Shown in pieces: positions 58,915 through 64,000 of a stretch of DNA of 64,000 bases. Each line of letters opens with the position of its first letter. Within the stretch, counting starts at the first letter, position 1. Position numbers and translations under genes: made by a program. The stretch is from Cognatiluteimonas lumbrici (GTDB taxonomy: Bacteria > Pseudomonadota > Gammaproteobacteria > Xanthomonadales > Xanthomonadaceae). Where the stretch lies: the NCBI RefSeq assembly GCF_006476065.1, contig NZ_ML636798.1:1438207-1502206 (forward strand). Direction: 5' to 3'. Below the pieces are notes generated by a model. The model was not told where the DNA came from. It saw nothing but the letters and a program-made list of their open reading frames with translations, and ran no database searches.

Positions 58915-61518
58915 TCAGCCAGTGTTCTGGATGCCGGCGGCGATGCCGTTGACGGTGGAGTAGAGGGCTTCGAGGAGGGCGTCGTCCTCGCGGCCGCCTT
59001 CGCGCCAGCGCCGCAGCAGGTCCACCTGCAGCAGGCTGATCGGGTCCACGTACGGGTTGCGCAGGCGGATCGAGAGGCGCAGGCGCGGGTCGCCGGCCAG
59101 CAGTTCGTCCTCGCCGCGCAGGGCCAGCACCAGCTCGCGGGTGCGTTCGAACTCGGCGGCGATGCCGGGATGGAGCGCGCCGTGCAGCTCGCCGGCGAGG
59201 CGCGAGTAGCACTCGAAGATGCCGGGGTCGGACTTGGCCAGCGTCATCTCGAGGTCGTCCAGCAGCGTGGCGAAGAATGGCCACTCGCGCGCCATCGCAG
59301 ACATCGCCTCGAAGCCGTGCCTGTCCACGCCGGCCTGCAGCGCGCTGCCGACGCCGTACCACGCGGTCAGCCCGGACCGGTTCTGCGCCCACGAGAACAC
59401 CCACGGGATCGCGCGCAGGCCGCGGATGCCGGCGTTGCGGCGGCGCGCCGGGCGCGAGCCGATGTGCAGGCGCTCGATCACGTCGATCGGGGTGGCGGCG
59501 CGGAAGTAGTCGTCGAAGCGCGGGTCGTCGTAGACCAGGGCGCGGTAGTGCGCGCGCCCGGCCTGCGCCAGGTCCGTGGCGATTTCGTGCCAGCGGCGTT
59601 CGTCCGCATGCGGCGGACGCGGGCGCAGCGTCGCCTGCAGCACCGCCGCAGTGGCCTGCTCGAGGTTGCGGATCGCCAGCGCGCGGATGCCGTACTTGCG
59701 GTGGATGACCTCGCCCTGCTCGGTCACGCGCAGGGTGCCGTCCACCGAGCCGGGCGGCGACGCGAGCACCGCGCGCCCGGTCTTGCCGCCGCCGCGGCTG
59801 ACCGAGCCGCCGCGGCCATGGAAGAACACGATCCGCACGCCGGATTCGTGGGCCAGGGCGGTGAGCGCGATCTGGGTGCGCTGCAGCGCCCAGCGCGAGG
59901 CCAGCAGGCCGCCGTCCTTGGCGCTGTCGGAATAGCCGAGCATCACCACCTGGCGCTCGCCGCGCCGGGCCAGGTGGGCGCGGTAGGTCGCGTCCCCGAA
60001 CAGCTCGCGCATCACCCGGGGCGCGGCCTCGAGGTCGTCCACGGTCTCGAACAGCGGCGCCACGTCCAGCGGCACGCTGCCGTCGTCCTCCACGCAGCCA
60101 CCCTGGCGCGCGAGTTCGAGCACCGCGCGCGCGTCGGCTGCGCTGCGCGCCATGCTGATGATGTACAGGCCGATCGCGCCGGCGCCGTGGCTGCGGCGCA
60201 GCGCCTGGGCCTCGCGGAAGACCGCGAGCGTCGGCTCGCGCGCCTCGCCGCCGGCCAGCGCCTCCTCGTGCACCGCCGAATCCTGGCGCAGGTCGAGCGC
60301 CGCGAGGTGGAAGCCGAAGCTGCGCACGCGTCGCAACAGGCGCTGTACCGCGAAGCGGCCGGCATGCTCGCCGCGATGCGCGCGCAGGCTGGCGTCGATA
60401 CATTCGAGGTCGGCGATGAAACCGGCGACGCCGTCGTAGCCGCGCGCGTCGTCGGCCGCGGTCGCGGCCAGGCGCGCCTCCACGAGCTCGAGCAGCAGGC
60501 GGTAGGGCATGTCGGCCCAGCGCGGGTTGAACGCGGCCACCACCTCCGGCCACTCGTGCGAGTAGGCGTCCACCCGCTCCAGCACCGCGCCGTCGATGCC
60601 TGCGCGGCCGAGGGTCTGGGTCAGCACCGCGCCGAGCGCGCGCACGTCGCGCCGGTACTGGGCCAGCGCCAGCGCGCGTTGGGCCTGCAGCGCCTCGCGC
60701 ATGGTGTCGGCGCCGACGTTCGGGTTGCCGTCCATGTCGCCGCCGACCCAGGTGCCGAAGCGCAGGAGCTCCGGCACCTCGACGCGTTCGCCGTACACGG
60801 CTTCGATCGCGTCGGCGAAGCCTTCGAGGAACACCGGCAGCGCGCGGAACAGCACCTTGGACAGGTAGAAGCCGACGTGCTCGACCTCGTCGGCCACGGT
60901 CGGCTTGCGCGGCGGCGCGTCCGAGGTCTGCCAGGCCGAGGTCAGCGCCAGCCGCATGCGCGCCTCGTCGGCGCGGCGCTCGTCCGGGGTGCGCCCGCGA
61001 TCGATGTCGGCGACCAGGCGCTCGACGATGGTGTGTTCCTTGTCGAGCAGCGCGCGGCGCACGACCTCGGTCGGGTGCGCGGTGAACACCGGCTCGATGC
61101 AGAGCCGCGGCAGCAGCGCGCGCAGCTCGTCGAGGCTGACGCCGGCCGCGCGCAGTTCGCCCAGCACCGCTTCCAGCCCGCCGGGCTGGGGTGTGTCGCC
61201 ATTGCGCTGGTGGTCGCGCCGGCGGCGGATGCGGTGCACGCGCTCGGCCAGGTTGGTGGCGCCGAAATAGGCGGCGAAGGCACGCACCAGCGCGTCCACG
61301 TCGGCAGCCGGCACCTCCGCGAGGCGTTCGGCCAGCGCCGACACCGGCGCGCCCTCCTCGCGCCGGGCGATGGCGGCCTTGCGGACCGCTTCCACCAGCT
61401 CGAGGAATCCCGGCGACTGCTGCTCGGCGAGCATCCCGCCCACCATCGCGCCGAGGCGCCGCACGTCGTCGCGCAGCAACGCGTCGGTGGGGGCGAACTC
61501 GACCTCGCGCAACGCCAT
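58915..61518 (-). CDS. ppc: Phosphoenolpyruvate carboxylase
   Basis: 867 residues, normal size. Catalytic His in VFTAHPTEVVRR, Lys in MLGYSDSAKDGG, the glycine loop FFHGRGGSVSRGGG and the C-terminal LRNPYVDPISLLQVDLLRRWR with final NTG are all in place. It fixes bicarbonate onto PEP to give oxaloacetate and refill the TCA cycle. Its ATG shares one base with the gshA stop (TGATG), so the two are co-translated. Confidence 0.97.
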   Translation of the reverse strand: MALREVEFAPTDALLRDDVRRLGAMVGGMLAEQQSPGFLELVEAVRKAAIARREEGAPVSALAERLAEVPAADVDALVRAFAAYFGATNLAERVHRIRRRRDHQRNGDTPQPGGLEAVLGELRAAGVSLDELRALLPRLCIEPVFTAHPTEVVRRALLDKEHTIVERLVADIDRGRTPDERRADEARMRLALTSAWQTSDAPPRKPTVADEVEHVGFYLSKVLFRALPVFLEGFADAIEAVYGERVEVPELLRFGTWVGGDMDGNPNVGADTMREALQAQRALALAQYRRDVRALGAVLTQTLGRAGIDGAVLERVDAYSHEWPEVVAAFNPRWADMPYRLLLELVEARLAATAADDARGYDGVAGFIADLECIDASLRAHRGEHAGRFAVQRLLRRVRSFGFHLAALDLRQDSAVHEEALAGGEAREPTLAVFREAQALRRSHGAGAIGLYIISMARSAADARAVLELARQGGCVEDDGSVPLDVAPLFETVDDLEAAPRVMRELFGDATYRAHLARRGERQVVMLGYSDSAKDGGLLASRWALQRTQIALTALAHESGVRIVFFHGRGGSVSRGGGKTGRAVLASPPGSVDGTLRVTEQGEVIHRKYGIRALAIRNLEQATAAVLQATLRPRPPHADERRWHEIATDLAQAGRAHYRALVYDDPRFDDYFRAATPIDVIERLHIGSRPARRRNAGIRGLRAIPWVFSWAQNRSGLTAWYGVGSALQAGVDRHGFEAMSAMAREWPFFATLLDDLEMTLAKSDPGIFECYSRLAGELHGALHPGIAAEFERTRELVLALRGEDELLAGDPRLRLSIRLRNPYVDPISLLQVDLLRRWREGGREDDALLEALYSTVNGIAAGIQNTG

Positions 61519-62885
61519 CAGTAGGCGAACTCCTGGAACACCGGGTCGATGTTGCCATTCCAGTCGCCATGGAACAGTGAGAGCTTGCGCTCGGCCGGCG
61601 TTTCGTTGGCGTCGGCGAATTCCATCAGCGGGGTGAGGAAGATGCGCTCGTCGGCGCCGTTGGCGTTGACGCGCGCGCGCCGCTGCAGGCCGGCGGCGGA
61701 GATCTCCAGCGCGCGCTGGGCCAGGTCGCGCACGGTGCCGCCGCGGAACGGCAGCTTGAGCGCGTGCCTGGGCACCCCGTCGCGCAGAGCATGGCGCTCC
61801 TCCATGCTGAAGTCCTTCACCAGGTCCCAGGCCGCGTCCAGCGACGCGTCGTCGTACAGCAGGCCGACCCAGAACGCCGGCAGCGCGCACAGCCGGTTCC
61901 ACGGGCCGCCGTCGGCGCCGCGCATCTCCAGGAAGCGCTTCAGCCGCACCTCGGGGAAGGCGGTGGTCATGTGGTCGGTCCAGTCGCGCAGCGTCGGGCG
62001 CTCGCCCGGCAGCGCGTCGAGGCCGCGGTCCATGAAGCGCCGGAAGGACTGCCCGGACAGGTCCACGTAGTCGCCGTTGCGGTACGCGAAGTACATCGGC
62101 ACGTCGAGGATGTAGTCCACGTAGCGCTCGTAGCCGAAGCCGTCCTCGAACACGAAGTCGAGCATCCCGGTGCGGTCGGGATCGGTGTCGGTCCAGATGT
62201 GCGAGCGGTAGCTGAGGAAGCCGTTGGGCTTGCCTTCGGTGAACGGCGAGTCGGCGAACAGCGCGGTCGCCACCGGCTGCAGCGCCAGCGACACGCGGAA
62301 CTTGCGCACCATGTCCGCTTCGCTGCTGAAGTCGAGGTTGACCTGCACGGTGCAGGTGCGGGTCATCATGTCGAGTCCGAGCTTGCCGACCTTCGGCATG
62401 TAGGCGCGCATGATCCTGTAGCGGCCCTTGGGCATCCACGGCATGTCGGCGCGCGACCACTTGGGCTGGAAGCCCATGCCGAGGAAGCCCAGGCGCAGGT
62501 CGTCGGCGACGGTCTTGACCTCGAGCAGGTGGCTGCCGACCTCGCGGCAGGTCTCGTGGATGGAACGCAGCTGGGCGCCGGACAGTTCGAACTGGCCGGC
62601 GGGTTCGAGCGTGACCGAGGCACCGTCGCCGCGGGTCAGGGCGATCACGCGGCCGTTCTCCTCCACGGGGTCCCAGCCGAAGCGCACCAGGCCCTTGAGC
62701 AGGGCTTCGATGCCGCGCTCGCCGTCGAATTCGGGCGGGCGCAGGTCGTCGAAGCGGAAGCCGAACTTCTCGTGCTCGGTGCCGATGCGCCAGTCGTCGC
62801 GGGCGCGCTCGCCGGCGGCGATGTACTCGATCAGTTCCCGGCGATCGGCGATCGGGGATTCGGCAACGTTGCTGGGACTCGACAT
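61518..62885 (-). CDS. gshA: Glutamate-cysteine ligase, plant/alphaproteobacterial type
   Basis: 455 residues of the GCS2 family: [65 protein letters not shown] and the C-terminal [16 protein letters not shown]. It catalyses the first step of glutathione synthesis. ATG 62885 has TACAAT exactly six bases upstream and no Shine-Dalgarno, so the message may be leaderless. Glutathione made here is also the carrier for the frm pathway encoded 5 kb away. Confidence 0.95.
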   Translation of the reverse strand: MSSPSNVAESPIADRRELIEYIAAGERARDDWRIGTEHEKFGFRFDDLRPPEFDGERGIEALLKGLVRFGWDPVEENGRVIALTRGDGASVTLEPAGQFELSGAQLRSIHETCREVGSHLLEVKTVADDLRLGFLGMGFQPKWSRADMPWMPKGRYRIMRAYMPKVGKLGLDMMTRTCTVQVNLDFSSEADMVRKFRVSLALQPVATALFADSPFTEGKPNGFLSYRSHIWTDTDPDRTGMLDFVFEDGFGYERYVDYILDVPMYFAYRNGDYVDLSGQSFRRFMDRGLDALPGERPTLRDWTDHMTTAFPEVRLKRFLEMRGADGGPWNRLCALPAFWVGLLYDDASLDAAWDLVKDFSMEERHALRDGVPRHALKLPFRGGTVRDLAQRALEISAAGLQRRARVNANGADERIFLTPLMEFADANETPAERKLSLFHGDWNGNIDPVFQEFAY

Positions 62886-62921
62886 TCGGCGATTGTAGTG
62901 CCGCGCGCGCCGCCGGAGCCG

Positions 62922-62948
62922 GTCGCGGCGCCAGCGCCGCTCCTACAG
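62922..62948 (-). repeat. GTAG-headed REP element supplying the engB stop
   Basis: Minus strand: CTGTAGGAGCGGCGCTGGCG and on. Its TAG (62945-62943) is the stop codon of engB. It also lies 37 bases upstream of gshA. Confidence 0.8.
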
Positions 62949-63581
62949 GTCCAGCCAGCGGGAGACGACGGCGCGGGCTTCCTCGACGCCCTGCTTCGAC
63001 TCGCCGGAGAAGGCCTGCACGCTGACGGTGTCGCCGTAGGCGGCGGCGAGTTCCTTGCGCACCGCCAGTACGGTGTTGCCGGCGGCGCCGCGGCCGAGCT
63101 TGTCGGCCTTGGTCAGCAATGCGTGCGCGGGCAGGCCGCGCCGGACGGCGTAGCCGATCATCTGGCGGTCGTAGTCCTTCAGCGGATGGCGGATGTCCAT
63201 CACCACCACCAGCCCGCGCAGCGCCTGGCGGCTGCCGAACCAGCCGTCGAGGAACTGCTGCCAGTGGGCCTGCAGGTCCTGCGGCACCTTGGCGTAGCCG
63301 TAGCCGGGCAGGTCCACCAGGTAGCGGGCCGCCTCCGGCCGGGCCTCGCGGTCCGTGCCCGGCGGGGTCACGTCGAAATAGACCAGCTGCTGGGTGCGGC
63401 CCGGCGTCTTCGACACCCGCGCGAGCGCGTTGCGCTGGCACAGGGCGTTGAGGGCACTGGACTTGCCGGCGTTGGAACGGCCGGCGAAAGCGACCTCGAA
63501 ACCGCCGTCCGGCGGCAACTGGCGATGGTTGTGCGCGGCCAGCAGGTAGTCGGCGCGGGCGAGGGGATTGGGGACGGCCAT
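62943..63581 (-). CDS. engB: Ribosome biogenesis GTPase EngB/YihA
   Basis: 212 residues. G1 FAGRSNAGKSS, G2 KTPGRTQ, G3 DLPGYG and G4 LTKADK are all present, with SVQAFSGESKQG as G5. Helps assemble the 50S subunit. ATG 63581 is preceded by TATGCT at exactly six bases and lacks a Shine-Dalgarno. Its -10-like hexamer overlaps the -10 of the divergent cytochrome c gene. The stop codon lies in a REP. Confidence 0.95.
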   Translation of the reverse strand: MAVPNPLARADYLLAAHNHRQLPPDGGFEVAFAGRSNAGKSSALNALCQRNALARVSKTPGRTQQLVYFDVTPPGTDREARPEAARYLVDLPGYGYAKVPQDLQAHWQQFLDGWFGSRQALRGLVVVMDIRHPLKDYDRQMIGYAVRRGLPAHALLTKADKLGRGAAGNTVLAVRKELAAAYGDTVSVQAFSGESKQGVEEARAVVSRWLDL

Positions 63582-63597
63582 CCGGCTAGCATATAAT
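63568..63597 (+). promoter_or_regulatory. Promoter of the cytochrome c gene
   Basis: Perfect -10 TATAAT (63592-63597) with TTGGGG (63568-63573) at 18-base spacing; expected transcript start near 63604, leaving a leader of about 50 bases. Confidence 0.65.
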
Positions 63598-63653
63598 TCT
63601 GCGTCTATGCGGTCGCGCCCGGCGCGCCGTCCCACGTGTTCCTGGAGCTTTGC

Positions 63654-64000
63654 ATGCGCCACGCCCGCGCCTACGGAATCGCTGCCCTCGCCACCGTCGC
63701 GATGGCCGCCGTCGCCTACGCCCAGACCACCGAGACCACGGTGACGCCGCTGCCGGACAACGCGCCGGTGGAAGCCGCGCCGCTCGACGCGGCCCCGGCC
63801 GACCTGTCGGCGACCACCTGGGGCGACGCCAAGGCCGGCGCCACCAAGGCCGCGGCCTGCGCCGCCTGCCATGGCGTCGACGGCAACCCGAGCGACCCGC
63901 AGTACCCGCGCCTGGCCGGCATGCCCGAGCGCTACATCGCCGAGCAGCTGGCCCTGTTCAAGGCCAACCAGCGCACCAGCGGCATGGCCGCGGTGATGAT
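63654..64000 (+). CDS. Cytochrome c (c4/c5-like), cut by right edge
   Basis: Partial gene: 115 residues in the window, frame open to the end. Signal peptide to about VAYAQTT, then an Ala/Pro-rich linker. The heme site is CAACH (Cys69, Cys72, His73), followed by GNPSDPQYPRLAGMPERYIAEQL and a FKANQRTSGM segment typical of cytochrome c4-type domains with a distal Met ligand. A second heme domain may follow outside the window. ATG 63654 has GGAG seven bases upstream. Periplasmic electron carrier, probably to a terminal oxidase. Confidence 0.9.
   Translation, partial: MRHARAYGIAALATVAMAAVAYAQTTETTVTPLPDNAPVEAAPLDAAPADLSATTWGDAKAGATKAAACAACHGVDGNPSDPQYPRLAGMPERYIAEQLALFKANQRTSGMAAVM

Overview
The window looks like chromosome from a high-GC gammaproteobacterium of the Xanthomonadaceae/Lysobacteraceae (Lysobacter, Luteimonas or Stenotrophomonas-like). 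This rests on gene families and neighbourhoods (engB beside a cytochrome c gene, a Grx4-rhodanese fusion, plant-type glutamate-cysteine ligase, frmR-frmA-fghA) and on GTAG-headed REP elements like those of Stenotrophomonas. It is an inference from content, not a database match. I saw no tRNA, rRNA, CRISPR array, prophage or transposase gene, and no gap between genes longer than about 300 bases.

Layout. 1-9.3 kb: a minus-strand run of six genes, every junction a 4-base start/stop overlap (DUF2231, sorbosone dehydrogenase-like lipoprotein, msrB, msrA, a small STAS-like protein, an EamA exporter), then a secreted DUF885 hydrolase and a LytS/LytTR-type sensor-regulator pair. 9.3-15.4 kb: a toxin-antitoxin pair, a winged-helix regulator fused to a polytopic membrane domain and coupled to an amino-acid permease, a small heat-shock protein, an ATP-grasp enzyme and a ZIP metal transporter.

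15.4-24.3 kb is the most interesting part: a complete lasso-peptide locus. GntR regulator, precursor, RRE-protease B and cyclase C run on the plus strand. They meet convergently a minus-strand pair, lasso isopeptidase and TonB-dependent receptor with an STN domain, which is divergent from an XRE regulator. The 94-residue precursor appears to hold three tandem cores, each preceded by its own conserved recognition segment with Thr at -2 and each with Glu at ring position 8. A hairpin sits between the precursor and B, and three CTACG-N5-CGTAG-type dyads lie in the receptor/XRE intergenic region.

24.3-28.6 kb: small housekeeping and unknown genes and a YadGH-like ABC exporter. 28.6-33.6 kb: a visibly AT-richer defence island with an EcoRII-type restriction system (HTH-bearing cytosine methylase, Vsr repair nuclease, EcoRII-like endonuclease) followed by a DUF262-HNH protein. 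A 70-base stretch full of dyads lies upstream of the methylase.

33.6-64 kb: core metabolism and stress genes: aceE; an organo-arsenical operon arsR-arsI-arsC-acr3; maeB; rsgA; a GDSL hydrolase and methyltransferase; a deacetylase and metallo-beta-lactamase protein whose start codons overlap head to head; the Grx-rhodanese fusion; two amidohydrolases; an AMP nucleosidase; the formaldehyde-detoxification operon frmR-frmA-fghA; an AAA/DUF4143 ATPase; ppc-gshA; engB; and a cytochrome c cut off by the right edge. REP elements recur between genes here, and four of them supply the TAG stop codon of the adjoining gene. Several genes (gshA, aceE, engB, the ATP-grasp gene, the toxin, arsR) have a -10-like hexamer exactly six bases before the start codon and no Shine-Dalgarno sequence, which suggests leaderless mRNAs.
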